Shown: piece by piece, positions 26,144 to 36,484 of the stretch | Layout of the letters: every line of letters begins with the position of its first letter | Numbering within the stretch: position 1 is the stretch's first letter | Assembly: GCF_038500265.1 (NCBI RefSeq) | Contig: NZ_CP150637.1 | Location: 1,017,501-1,081,500 of the forward strand | Reading direction: 5' to 3' | Source of the DNA: Ignatzschineria larvae DSM 13226 | Lineage (GTDB): Bacteria; Pseudomonadota; Gammaproteobacteria; Cardiobacteriales; Wohlfahrtiimonadaceae | Length of the DNA: 64,000 bases | Program-made: the position numbers and the translations under genes | Notes under the pieces: model-generated | Database searches by the model: none | What the model saw: the letters and a program-made list of their open reading frames with translations, nothing else | Told to the model about the DNA's origin: nothing

Positions 26144-27133
26144 TTACCGCTTCCGTCCCCCTTTCACTTGCCGGGCTTGGCTCGCTTCGATACTTTGACG
26201 AATTTGCAGGTAGCTCTCTAGCCGTCTTTCAGATATTTTGCCTGTGCTAACTGCTTCCCGATACGCACAACCAGGATCATTTTGATGATGACAATTACTG
26301 AATTTACAAGGAGGAAGAGCCGTGAGTTCAGGGAAACCTTGATCAATAGCGCTTAGCGGCAGATGCTCAATATTAAAGCTACGTACGCCAGGAGAGTCAA
26401 TTAGATAACTCTCATTCATAGGGAGATGATAAAGTGTCGTGCTTGAAGTTGTATGATTACCAAGACCGGTTGAGGCATTGATCTTCTGTGTTTGCAGTGC
26501 CAGTGATGGAATCAATTGATTCGTGAGGGAGGATTTCCCGACACCCGATTGACCGACAAAAATCGAGGTGCGCTCATTCAGAACAGTTTGTAGTTCGGCG
26601 ATCGTTTCAGGTTGATAGATTGAGGTTTGATAAATAGGAATTCCAATTTTTTGATAATCTTCTAAGAACTTCAAGCTCTCTGCATCATCGATGGTATCGC
26701 ATTTATTGAGAATAAAAGCGACATCAATATCAAAATAGTGAGCCGCAATAATATACCGATCCATCAGAGAAGGACTTGGTTCGGGTTGTGGAGCAATGAC
26801 AATAAAGAGCTGATCAATATTGGCTGCTAAAATTTTCTCAGCACCGCCAAATGCAAGGCGAGAAAAGTGGTTTTCTCGAGGTAGCCTTGCAATCACTACA
26901 GGTTCATTCTGTTCAAGCATATAGTAGACAAAGTCACCACAAACAATAGTTCCTAAACTTTGACGGACAGAGGCTTTATAAAGATTCAGCGCTTCATCTT
27001 CAAGCGTCACATGTTGACCATGCTGAGCGATGACCCGCCCTGAAAATGCATGATCGAGCTCATCGGCAGAGAGAAGCTGTTCTCGTCTAGTTTCGAGTAA
27101 TCTTTTTTGTTGGTTCGTGAGTCTACGGGCCAT
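26144..27133 (-). CDS. rsgA: ribosome small subunit-dependent GTPase
   Basis: A 329-residue circularly permuted GTPase that helps mature the 30S subunit. An N-terminal OB fold (GRVIAQHGQHVTLED... LGTIVCGDFVYY) is followed by G motifs in permuted order: NKCD (G4), FVGQSGVGKSSL (G1) and DSPGVR (G3). The C-terminal zinc-binding site reads CKFSNCHHQNDPGC. Start ATG is 3 bases after the stop of fdxA, so the two are co-transcribed, probably with tyrS upstream. Confidence 0.95.
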   Translation of the reverse strand: MARRLTNQQKRLLETRREQLLSADELDHAFSGRVIAQHGQHVTLEDEALNLYKASVRQSLGTIVCGDFVYYMLEQNEPVVIARLPRENHFSRLAFGGAEKILAANIDQLFIVIAPQPEPSPSLMDRYIIAAHYFDIDVAFILNKCDTIDDAESLKFLEDYQKIGIPIYQTSIYQPETIAELQTVLNERTSIFVGQSGVGKSSLTNQLIPSLALQTQKINASTGLGNHTTSSTTLYHLPMNESYLIDSPGVRSFNIEHLPLSAIDQGFPELTALPPCKFSNCHHQNDPGCAYREAVSTGKISERRLESYLQIRQSIEASQARQVKGGRKR

Positions 27134-27136
27134 ACA

Positions 27137-27460
27137 TTATCGCTCTAAATGGGGAAGTTTATTAGACACACCATCCCACTTTTCCGCTTCAGGTAATGGC
27201 GCTTTCTGCTCGGTAATCACTGGCCATTGACGAGAGAGCTCAGCATTGAGATCAAGAAAAATCATCTGTTCATCACTTAAGTCCGCATCTGAAAGAATTG
27301 CACCCGCAGGGCATTCAGGCTCACAGAGAGTGCAGTCGATACACTCATCGGGGTCAATCACTAAGAAATTAGGCCCTTCATGGAAGCAATCTACTGGGCA
27401 GACTTCAACACAGTCTGTATATTTACATAAAATACAGTTATCAGTTACTACAAAAGTCAT
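27137..27460 (-). CDS. fdxA: 7Fe/8Fe ferredoxin FdxA
   Basis: A 107-residue ferredoxin of the Azotobacter FdI-like FdxA family. N-terminal cluster ligands lie in [17 protein letters not shown] and the second cluster set in [15 protein letters not shown]; the C-terminal ~45 residues ([19 protein letters not shown]) are the usual FdxA tail. The frame is open to 27508, but the ATG at 27460 (MTFVVTDNC) has AAGGA about 10 bases upstream and matches family length. Lies between tyrS and rsgA on the same strand. Electron partner unknown. Confidence 0.92.
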   Translation of the reverse strand: MTFVVTDNCILCKYTDCVEVCPVDCFHEGPNFLVIDPDECIDCTLCEPECPAGAILSDADLSDEQMIFLDLNAELSRQWPVITEQKAPLPEAEKWDGVSNKLPHLER

Positions 27461-27506
27461 AATCGAATCCTTGAAATAGCTATTTGTGAGAGATAGGAAG
27501 AGAGGC

Positions 27507-27554
27507 AATGTGTAAATAGCAGAGCGTTTAATAGCCTCTGTCTATTTACACATT
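27507..27554. repeat. long stable hairpin between tyrS and fdxA
   Basis: Thirteen-base perfect arms AATGTGTAAATAG (27507-27519) and CTATTTACACATT (27542-27554), extended inward by CAGAG/CTCTG past a one-base bulge. No T run follows on the minus strand, so it is not a classic terminator; it could be an RNase processing site, a protein-dependent terminator or a 3' stabiliser for tyrS mRNA. Confidence 0.65.
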
Positions 27555-27588
27555 TAAAAGCTTATTACGCAAGCACTTATTGGGTAAG

Positions 27589-28791
27589 TTATTGCACAAT
27601 AACCTTAGCAATACGGCGTTTACCCACTTGAATAATCACCTCATCACCTGTTTTTAAGGTGACAGATCGATCTTCAACACGCTCTTGGTTAATGCGAACA
27701 GCGCCTTCATTGATCATGCGGAAGCCTTCAGAGTTAGAACCTACTAAGCCGGCTTCTTTCATCGCTTGAGCAATCCCGATTTCCCCATTTTCTGATTGAA
27801 CGGTTTTCTCTTCGATATTCTCAGGAAGATTGCCTTTTTGGAAGCGCTCAATAAAGTTACGTTGCGCTTCTTCTGCGGCTAGCGCATTGTGATAACGAGT
27901 AATCAGCTCTGCACAGAGTTCAAATTTGATATCACGAGGATTGCGACCCTCTTTCGCTTCTTTCTGTAATTGTGCGATATCCGCATTAGAACGGAAGCTC
28001 AGTAATTCAAAATAACGCCACATTAAATCATCAGAGATCGACATCAACTTACCAAACATATCATCCGGTGTATCATCAACACCGATATAGTTACCGAGTG
28101 ATTTTGACATCTTGTTTACGCCATCTAAACCTACAAGCAGTGGCATAGTGATCGCACACTGTGGCTTAGTAATACCATAAGCCCGCTGTAGATCACGCCC
28201 CATTAAGAGGTTAAATTTCTGATCTGTACCACCGAGTTCTACATCTGTTTTAAGATGAACTGAGTCATAACCTTGAAGTAGGGGATAGATAAATTCATGG
28301 ATCGCAATTGGCTGCTGTGATTTATAACGTTTCTCAAAATCATCCCGCTCAAGCATTCTTGCGACGGTATGTTTTGATGCCAATTGAATCATACCACTCG
28401 TCCCTAACTCATTGAGCCAATGTGAGTTAAATACGACCTTTGTAAGTGCCGGATCAAGTACTTTAAAGATCTGCTCTTCATAGGTTTTGGCATTCGCTAG
28501 AACTTGTTCACGAGTGAGCGGCTTACGCGTTGCATCTTTACCTGAAGGATCGCCGATCATACCAGTAAAATCACCGATCAGGAAGTTTACTTGGTGACCA
28601 AGATCTTGGAAGTGACGCATTTTATTAATTACAACGGTATGCCCAAGATGAAGATCGGGTGCTGTAGGATCAAAGCCTACCTTAATTTGTAATTGACGAT
28701 TTTCTTTCAATTTTGCTGTTAAATCTTCGATTGAGATAATCTCATCGGTACCACGTTTGATAATCTCTAGACTCTCTTCAATGGTTGCCAT
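27589..28791 (-). CDS. tyrS: tyrosyl-tRNA synthetase
   Basis: A 400-residue class I synthetase. HIGH-type motif HLGH at residues 48-51 within [19 protein letters not shown], tyrosine pocket [13 protein letters not shown], and KMSKS loop [16 protein letters not shown]-terminal S4 RNA-binding domain (about 335-400, [35 protein letters not shown]) completes it. The layout (HLGH plus DLHLGHT) is the TyrRS-Z form seen in many proteobacteria. A leader with mutually exclusive hairpins lies upstream. Confidence 0.96.
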   Translation of the reverse strand: MATIEESLEIIKRGTDEIISIEDLTAKLKENRQLQIKVGFDPTAPDLHLGHTVVINKMRHFQDLGHQVNFLIGDFTGMIGDPSGKDATRKPLTREQVLANAKTYEEQIFKVLDPALTKVVFNSHWLNELGTSGMIQLASKHTVARMLERDDFEKRYKSQQPIAIHEFIYPLLQGYDSVHLKTDVELGGTDQKFNLLMGRDLQRAYGITKPQCAITMPLLVGLDGVNKMSKSLGNYIGVDDTPDDMFGKLMSISDDLMWRYFELLSFRSNADIAQLQKEAKEGRNPRDIKFELCAELITRYHNALAAEEAQRNFIERFQKGNLPENIEEKTVQSENGEIGIAQAMKEAGLVGSNSEGFRMINEGAVRINQERVEDRSVTLKTGDEVIIQVGKRRIAKVIVQ

Positions 28792-28824
28792 GTCTTGTAT
28801 TGTCCTAACTTATTTTAAATAAAG

Positions 28825-28877
28825 AACACTCATAAAAGGGGGACCTCTCACTCAAGAGTGTTGATTGAAGGAGAGGT
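28825..28877 (-). promoter_or_regulatory. tyrS leader with mutually exclusive hairpins
   Basis: Reading leftward, ACCTCTC (28871-28877 on plus as GAGAGGT) can pair with GAGAGGT (28843-28849), enclosing a small CACTC/GAGTG stem. Alternatively AACACTC (28856-28862) pairs with the distal GAGTGTT (28825-28831), which is followed by CTTTATTT. The two folds exclude each other, the geometry of a transcription attenuator. It may also simply terminate the upstream L,D-transpeptidase transcript. Confidence 0.4.
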
Positions 28878-28935
28878 TAGAATAAAATCTAATATCGTAA
28901 AATCTCTGATACTTAGCACTCAATAGTAAAGTAAT

Positions 28936-30267
28936 TTAGCGGTCAGGATAAGAGGGCTCAGGAAACACAACCTCTTGATCGGGAACACTTTCGGGTACCG
29001 AGATATAGGTAGGATCGGGGGTTAAGCGATACTCTTTTTTGATGATTTGAATATCAGCTGGGGCTCTCTGGTATCCTGGCGGCATTTTTAGTGGCTTAGG
29101 AGTATGGTCTAAATTATAGGGTTCTATTCGACTATTGTTGTTATTACGAGTAGTTGCCTTTGAGGATTGTTTGAGAGGTTGTGACTCATTTAGAGATGTT
29201 TCTGGAGCTACTTGTCTTGCAAAAGGGGCTTTTCTGCTTGATTCAGAGGCCATGACATCAATAGATTCAGGTGTAGAGAAGAGCTCAAGCGCCGGTGTTG
29301 TAGGCGCTGATTGTGGAAGGGGTTTATTGGTTTGTGTAGAGGTGTTTTTAGAGATTTTTTGCCCAATAATAATAGGAACACCACTCTGTTGTTCTACTGC
29401 AAGGTTTACCAAATCATAATTGACTGATGTATTTGGGTGATCATTGAGGTAGCGTTCAAGTTGTGATAGAGCCTTAGCTTTCAGATCTGCAACAGAAAGA
29501 TTATCTTCATCAAGTGGCGGGTGAACCTCGATGAGTAGATCGTTGTCTAAGAAACCGAATTTCACCGGCTCATTGAGGAAAGTTACAAGGGTATTAGTGG
29601 GTACGATATCGTAAAGTTGCTCGATATGTTGTGGGTAGAAGCGCATACAGCCATGGGTTACACGCATACCGATACCGGTTTGCTCATTAGTGCCGTGAAG
29701 GAGATAACTTGGAAGTGAGAGACGTAATACACGTGTTCCAAGTGGATTATCAGGGCCTGCAGGTACAACACCGGGTAGGGTGCCACGCCCCATCTCTTCA
29801 TGTTCACGACGAATACTAGCAGGGGGATACCATGCAGGATTCTCTTGCTTACGAGTAATCGACCAAGAGCCTAAAGGCGTTTTCCAATCCATACGCCCAA
29901 CGCCGACGGGATAGACATATACAGTATCTGAATCTTTTAGGAAGTAATAAGTCCGCATTTCAGGAATATTAGAGACAATGCCAGAGCGTTTTCCCTCAGG
30001 AAGAATAAATTGTAGAGGCAATAAAATAGGGCGCTGCTCATTGAGAAGCCAAGGATTAATCCCGGGATTAGCCCATTTAAGTTCCTCATAACCCATCTCA
30101 TAACGAATAGTCAAGTCTGCGAGAGATTCATGTTTGTTAGGGGTAACATAACGAATCTCACCAATGACATCATTGCCGGGAGCGGGCATTTTATACTCAA
30201 TATTTTTTTGTGCATAAACTGCTGAAATGAGTAAGCTTGCTGAGAGCAAAATTTGTTTTATCTTCAT
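28936..30267 (-). CDS. L,D-transpeptidase with YkuD domain and long C-terminal tail
   Basis: A 443-residue exported enzyme. Signal peptide MKIKQILLSASLLISAVYA; a LysM-like segment at about 45-90 (HESLADLTIRYEMGYEELKWANPGINPW); YkuD catalytic domain about 104-235 with His191 (LLHGTN), His205 and catalytic Cys207 in THGCMRF. It resembles ErfK/YbiS proteins that attach lipoprotein to peptidoglycan or make 3-3 crosslinks. The last ~180 residues are Ser/Pro/Thr-rich, beyond the usual ~300-residue length, and look disordered. Located in the periplasm. It lies downstream of yfhL and upstream of tyrS. Confidence 0.9.
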   Translation of the reverse strand: MKIKQILLSASLLISAVYAQKNIEYKMPAPGNDVIGEIRYVTPNKHESLADLTIRYEMGYEELKWANPGINPWLLNEQRPILLPLQFILPEGKRSGIVSNIPEMRTYYFLKDSDTVYVYPVGVGRMDWKTPLGSWSITRKQENPAWYPPASIRREHEEMGRGTLPGVVPAGPDNPLGTRVLRLSLPSYLLHGTNEQTGIGMRVTHGCMRFYPQHIEQLYDIVPTNTLVTFLNEPVKFGFLDNDLLIEVHPPLDEDNLSVADLKAKALSQLERYLNDHPNTSVNYDLVNLAVEQQSGVPIIIGQKISKNTSTQTNKPLPQSAPTTPALELFSTPESIDVMASESSRKAPFARQVAPETSLNESQPLKQSSKATTRNNNNSRIEPYNLDHTPKPLKMPPGYQRAPADIQIIKKEYRLTPDPTYISVPESVPDQEVVFPEPSYPDR

Positions 30268-30536
30268 AACAATGTCTCTAATAGGTCAATTGAAGGCTAT
30301 AAGCCATAAATAAATTGTCACTTTTAAATATTCGTAAATACAAATATTCGCAAATATTGTAAAAGTTTTGAACACGATTCTGCTAAACGATGCGTTGATC
30401 CCAATGTCTATTATCAATATTCAAGGTTTAGCCGTTATATTTAGTGAATTTAATTGGATGATTAAGTAGTTAGTTAATCATTAAATCAATCTATTAAGAT
30501 TTAATCAATTCATTTACAACTTACCTCAATAGGATA

Positions 30537-30815
<279 letters not shown>

Positions 30816-30905
30816 TCATTGAATCTTGTTGTTAACTTGATGCTAGTGATACTTTGAATGATCACATCTCACTAAGAATAAATTAGTTATATGCGCTATT
30901 TATAC

Positions 30906-32186
<1,281 letters not shown>

Positions 32187-32335
32187 TCATGAAGTCTGAA
32201 AATTGACCTTGTATTATATACGAAAAAGCATCTTTCTTCCAAAGTAAATGGCATATCTGAAAAAAGGTGTACTCTTGAGGTGGGTCTGTATAATCTATAT
32301 CCTCTCATCAAATATTTTATCTAGTGGAAAGTGCT

Positions 32336-32848
32336 ATGAAACATCCTAAGGAATATTTTAAAAAAGGCCCTCAACTGCGAAACCTATTATCGAAGCAGAT
32401 GATCATTCTTACAGCAATGTTGCTTACAGCTTGTAGTCATATTGAGAATGCACAATATCAAGCGATGGATCAATATCGTGCGGTTATAGCACAAGAGCAA
32501 GGTTGGGATGAAGTGACCCGAGAAGAGATCTTTTTAGATCAAATCTGGTATAACCCGGCATTATGGCAGAGAGCGGATGGGAAAACGGCCACAGAAGGGG
32601 AAATTGAGAAAGCATTTTTGGGATGTTTGACGGGTGCTAAATCCGTAGAAGAGGGCATTAGTAGCAATGTCGGCGGTAAAGATCCGATTCAAATTATTCA
32701 CGCACGTGCCACCGTTGAGCTCTGTATGGTCAGTAAAGGTTATCAACCGATTAATAAGAGTCGTGCTTTGATTTGTGAAAGTGATTATTACGATGTATTG
32801 CCGGTCTGTTACTTCTCACAGGATTTAGTACGGAATTACCGTGATTGA
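32336..32848 (+). CDS. uncharacterised lipoprotein
   Basis: A 170-residue exported protein. After a basic N terminus (MKHPKEYFKKGPQLRNLLSKQ) comes a short hydrophobic stretch MIILTAMLLTAC ending in a lipobox LTAC, so it is probably a lipoprotein. The mature part contains three further Cys (FLGCLTG, ELCMVSKGY, LICESDYY/PVCYF) that could form disulfides, and MVSKGY followed by a variable tail resembles small outer-membrane lipoproteins. No family is recognised. Start at ATG 32336 preceded by GTGGAAAG; the frame is open from a GTG at 32324. Divergent from serS. Confidence 0.6.
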   Translation: MKHPKEYFKKGPQLRNLLSKQMIILTAMLLTACSHIENAQYQAMDQYRAVIAQEQGWDEVTREEIFLDQIWYNPALWQRADGKTATEGEIEKAFLGCLTGAKSVEEGISSNVGGKDPIQIIHARATVELCMVSKGYQPINKSRALICESDYYDVLPVCYFSQDLVRNYRD

Positions 32849-32947
32849 TTGCAGAAGATGATTTGAAAATGCTTGAAAATCATTGAAAGCCTTGAAAATG
32901 ATCGAAATATCAATAATTATCGTTACTCATAGTTGTATTACAAGTTA

Positions 32948-33658
32948 TTAGGCTGTTTCAATCAATCGGTATTTTTGGGCGAGTGTAATTGCATTTTGCA
33001 TTGCAGTTTTAAGAAGTGGTTGAAGATAATCAAAGTGCTCGTGCTCAAGATCAAGATGATGAATGACTCGAAGTAGAGATGCAAGCTGTGCTGAGATTTC
33101 GAGCTGTAGTAGATAGAGTGCCGAGGATTCTTGCTTATCTGTAAAGGGATAATGGGTATCGTAGTAGAGAATGAGGTCATGAAAAGTCTTAATGACATTT
33201 AATCTTTCGGGGGTGAATTTGGCAATAAACTCTTGTTCCGTCAGATAAATCGGTTTTGCGTGGGCGCTGAGCTTTAAATCTTGCAAATATTCTTCTGTGC
33301 CATAATCTTGGGACAGTGCATTAATCTTTTCGGCAAAAATCTCTAACATAAATTGGAAATGTTGCATAAAGAGTTGCCGCTCAAGCTCTGTACGTGTACG
33401 AACCATCTCCTCTCGATTAATTTTAAGCTCTTCACGATTGAGTTGTAGATCCTCCCGCTGTAGATGCAGGGAATACATTACACCGGTAAATGCCACGCCG
33501 GTAAAGAGCGCTACGATAGCATCGAAGAAGATACTCTCATTATCAGGGCTCTGCAGCGTAAGATAGATCGCAATGAGCCACGTCATCATAATAAAAGCAA
33601 TAGTAACGGCAAACATCCAACTAAATTCACGACGTTGTTTCTTAGGCGAATTGCGCAT
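32948..33658 (-). CDS. membrane protein resembling putative phage abortive infection (PutAbiC-like) proteins
   Basis: A 236-residue protein with two N-terminal membrane helices (about 15-34 and 42-62), a charged coiled coil with a heptad-like repeat (LQREDLQLNREELKINREE, 65-83) and a soluble helical C-terminal domain. This layout and the NREE repeats resemble the PutAbiC group, annotated as putative phage abortive infection proteins; the match is from memory and function here is inference. It stands alone, divergent from the lipoprotein's strand and directly beside repeat array R4. Candidate defence gene. Confidence 0.5.
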   Translation of the reverse strand: MRNSPKKQRREFSWMFAVTIAFIMMTWLIAIYLTLQSPDNESIFFDAIVALFTGVAFTGVMYSLHLQREDLQLNREELKINREEMVRTRTELERQLFMQHFQFMLEIFAEKINALSQDYGTEEYLQDLKLSAHAKPIYLTEQEFIAKFTPERLNVIKTFHDLILYYDTHYPFTDKQESSALYLLQLEISAQLASLLRVIHHLDLEHEHFDYLQPLLKTAMQNAITLAQKYRLIETA

Positions 33659-33740
33659 TGTATGAGAATCCTCTACTGATGATTATGTAGTCAATATTTA
33701 ATTATTTTTATCATTAATAATGGCAAATGATTATAGCAAA

Positions 33741-34530
33741 ATTTATCGCATCGCCGGGGAGAAATAGCTCGTTCTTCTCACAATCGTGCGCCGGCAAATT
33801 AAGCAATTTCACTGCTTGAGCTGATATGCTGGAAATGTGGCAGATGTTCAATATCTAAGCCGGAGAGAACGATCCAGTTTTTATCCTAATCGTGCGCCGG
33901 CAGCTGTGGCATTTTTAGTACCGAGAAATTAATGATTGCCCACTTGCGGGCGCGGGATTGTTCTAGATATGCAAACATTCCCTCCCGCCGGGAATCAGCT
34001 TTTGTTTGGAGTAATTAAGAAGATCAGTCATATCGCCGGGGAGAAATACCCCGTTCTTATCGCAATCGAGTGCCGGCAGCTGTGGCATTTTAATACCGAG
34101 AAATTAATGATTACTCACTTGCGGGCGCGGGATTGTTCTAGATATGCAAACATTCCCTCCCGCCGGGAATCAGCTTTTGTTTGGAGTAATTAAGAAGATC
34201 AGTCACAGCGCCGGGGAGAAATATCCCGTTCTTATCGCAATCGAGTGCCGGCAGCTGTGGCATTTTAATACCGAGAAATTAATGATTACTCACTTGCGGG
34301 CGCGGGATTGTTCTAGATATGCAAACATTCCCTCCCGCCGTGAATCAGCTTTTGTTTAGATTAATTAAGAATACCCGTCTTATCGCCGGGAGAAATACCC
34401 CGTTCTTATCGCAATCGTGCGCCGGCAGCTGTGGCATTTTAATACCGAGAAATTAATGATTGCTCACTTGCGGGCGCGGGATTGTTCTAGATATGCAAAC
34501 ATTCCCTCCCGCCGGGAATCAGCTTCCATT
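33741..34530. repeat. mosaic tandem repeat array R4, ~174-base period, reverse orientation
   Basis: The largest copy of the repeat family. Module A in reverse (ATCGCCGGGG... GTTCTTATCGCAATCG... GCCGGCA) occurs about five times (near 33750, 33858, 34032, 34207 and 34382) and module B (TTGCGGGCGCGGGATTG... ATTCCCTCCCGCCGGGAATC) four times. GCCGGCAGC recurs at 34072, 34247 and 34421, periods 175 and 174. The central copies differ at only a few bases, so amplification is recent. Open frames through it are not thought to be genes. It lies between the starts of the PutAbiC-like gene and the end of the cystine carrier. Confidence 0.9.
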
Positions 34531-34616
34531 TGTAATAATAGAATAAGGGATTCACGTCGAAAGAGAATGTGTTGTTTAACGATGGCTGACTATTAATGGA
34601 TTACTATCGATGGTTA

Positions 34617-36083
34617 TTAAATGCTATTTGCATTGCCATCCACATTATCGCTACCATCGGCGCTTAATACTGCTTCAGGATCTTTATAACGATCTACATT
34701 GAGTAATCCAAGCTCTTTATCAGTGGCAACAGCGGAAGTCATTGCCCCTGAAATATTAGTCATCGTGCGTGCCATATCAATAAGTGGATCAATGGCTAAC
34801 ACCATTCCGATTAAGGGGAAGTATTCGCCCATTCCCATACCCGAGAGCGCCACAGTTGCCGCAATCGTTGCAGTTCCCGGAACGCCGGCGATACCGATAG
34901 AACCGATAACAATGACAATGAGAAGCATAATGTAGAATTGTAGATTCATCTCAATGCCCACCATATTCGCTACCATCATCACCAGTAGCGCGGGGAAGAA
35001 GCCGGCGCAACCATTCATCCCCATTGTCGTGCCTAATGAGGGAACCAGATTGGCGGTGCCGCCGGAAACCCCTAAGCGCTCTGTCAGTGTAGAGATGGTC
35101 ATTGGTAATGTGCCCACTGATGAGCGGCTTGAGAATGCCATTACTAATGTATCCCGAGATTTCTTAAGGAACATCATTGGCGAGAGTCCGTGAGCCCCGA
35201 TAATCATCAGATGAATCACTACCATAATAAATGAGGCAACATAGATCGCAACGACAAAGCCCAATACTTTTTGAACCGCCGGTAAGCCGTGATTCATAAT
35301 AGTGCCAGCAAGGAGCGCAATGACTGCATAAGGCATATATTTGATGATGGTCATTGTCATACTCATCACAATTTTATGAAGCGCATCGATGAGCTGTTTA
35401 AAGACACCGATCACTTGGGGTGCTTTCGGGGCCATACGATTTGCGGCAATCCCTAAGAGTGCAGAGAAGATCACAAGGCCGATAATATTGTTACTATTCA
35501 TCGCCGAGATGATATTACTTGGAACAAGATTGACAAAGGTATCTACGAGGTTCGAGACTTCACGCTGTTTTGCGGCAGTGACAATAATCTCATCGCCTTT
35601 TCCTAACCCCATTACTGCAGCAATCACCATACCTAATATCGCCGCAATCCCTGTGGTAAAGAGTAGCCAAAAGATCCCTCGGCGGGTAATTTTAGGAAGC
35701 GCTTTATCAGCCCCAAAGTCTAAGACTACCTTGACAATAGAGACGAAGACAAGCGGAATTACAATCATCCGAATGAAGGCAATGAAAGTTTTCCCAAAGA
35801 GCCCGTACCAAATACTACTCTCTTTGAGTGCAGTTGTCGTTTGATCGGGGAATCCCGCTAAGAATTGTGCACCAAGTCCGATAACAGCCCCCAAAATCAA
35901 GCCAACTAACATTCGCATAAAGAAGCTGATCTTACGCTTTTGCATCTGATAGACAAGATAAAAAGAGACCAATAACACAACAATCGCAATAATCGTTTGA
36001 TATTGGGTAATCGCTAGAAATTGTTGGAAAAATGGCCCGCTCAAGAGCGAATCATTGACTGGCTCTGGAATAGTCGTTGGCAT
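34617..36083 (-). CDS. tcyP: L-cystine transporter of the DAACS family (TcyP/YdjN-like)
   Basis: A 488-residue cation-coupled carrier with 8-9 hydrophobic segments. Family landmarks: FIAFIRMIVIPLVFVSIVKVV, the serine loop MAFSSRSSVGTLPMTI, GTTMGMNGCAGFFPALLVMMVAN, and DPLIDMARTMTNISGAM. The extended N-terminal helix ahead of the core and the SSRSSVGTLP loop fit TcyP/YdjN cystine importers better than DctA or GltP. Divergent from smc with ~400 bases between. Assignment to cystine is moderately sure. Confidence 0.8.
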   Translation of the reverse strand: MPTTIPEPVNDSLLSGPFFQQFLAITQYQTIIAIVVLLVSFYLVYQMQKRKISFFMRMLVGLILGAVIGLGAQFLAGFPDQTTTALKESSIWYGLFGKTFIAFIRMIVIPLVFVSIVKVVLDFGADKALPKITRRGIFWLLFTTGIAAILGMVIAAVMGLGKGDEIIVTAAKQREVSNLVDTFVNLVPSNIISAMNSNNIIGLVIFSALLGIAANRMAPKAPQVIGVFKQLIDALHKIVMSMTMTIIKYMPYAVIALLAGTIMNHGLPAVQKVLGFVVAIYVASFIMVVIHLMIIGAHGLSPMMFLKKSRDTLVMAFSSRSSVGTLPMTISTLTERLGVSGGTANLVPSLGTTMGMNGCAGFFPALLVMMVANMVGIEMNLQFYIMLLIVIVIGSIGIAGVPGTATIAATVALSGMGMGEYFPLIGMVLAIDPLIDMARTMTNISGAMTSAVATDKELGLLNVDRYKDPEAVLSADGSDNVDGNANSI

Positions 36084-36484
36084 AATGTTAATCCTTATGG
36101 GGTTATCAATCTGATTATCAATTTCAATTCATACCTGATTTACAGGTTAAGTATGTATTTTTGAATTATCCGCTAAAGTAACAAAATTGCAACTATTTTT
36201 TCAATGATCTGCTGAGTGCTTTTAGTTTATTGAGTGTCCGTTATATCTTTGGAGCTGTCTATCAAGGATCAACGATTAATGATCATAATGGACGATGGAT
36301 CAATGGATAGATGTGCCGTAATCAATATAGGATAAATAGATGTGACAAAATGATAATTCATTGCGCTAAGGCAAATGATTAGCAGGAAGCGAAACGCAAA
36401 TTATGGTATTTTATAACGTTTGTTTTCGACTCATTTTGAGTAAAATTTCTTCTATTTTTCTATTTACAGCAAGCGGCAGAGAAT
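36084..36484. other. divergent tcyP-smc intergenic region
   Basis: No ORF. AT-rich sequence presumably containing both promoters. A TGACTCAT-like CGACTCATTTTGAGTAAA inverted element (36428-36445) lies about 40 bases before smc. No convincing -35/-10 pair was found. Confidence 0.3.

Noticed and set aside
28800-28935. T-box riboswitch for tyrS
   Set aside because: No TGG-N-GGT-type T-box sequence or specifier stem is visible, and the lineage does not normally use T-boxes; only alternative hairpins are reported.
33936-34359. Overlapping plus-strand ORFs of 71-85 residues with repeated NIPSRRESAFV-like segments
   Set aside because: They are translations of the R4 repeat; periods of 174 and 175 break the frame and the ORFs overlap each other.
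35389-35844. Plus-strand 151-residue ORF opposite the cystine carrier
   Set aside because: The composition is that of the complement of a membrane-protein gene; there is no start context or domain.
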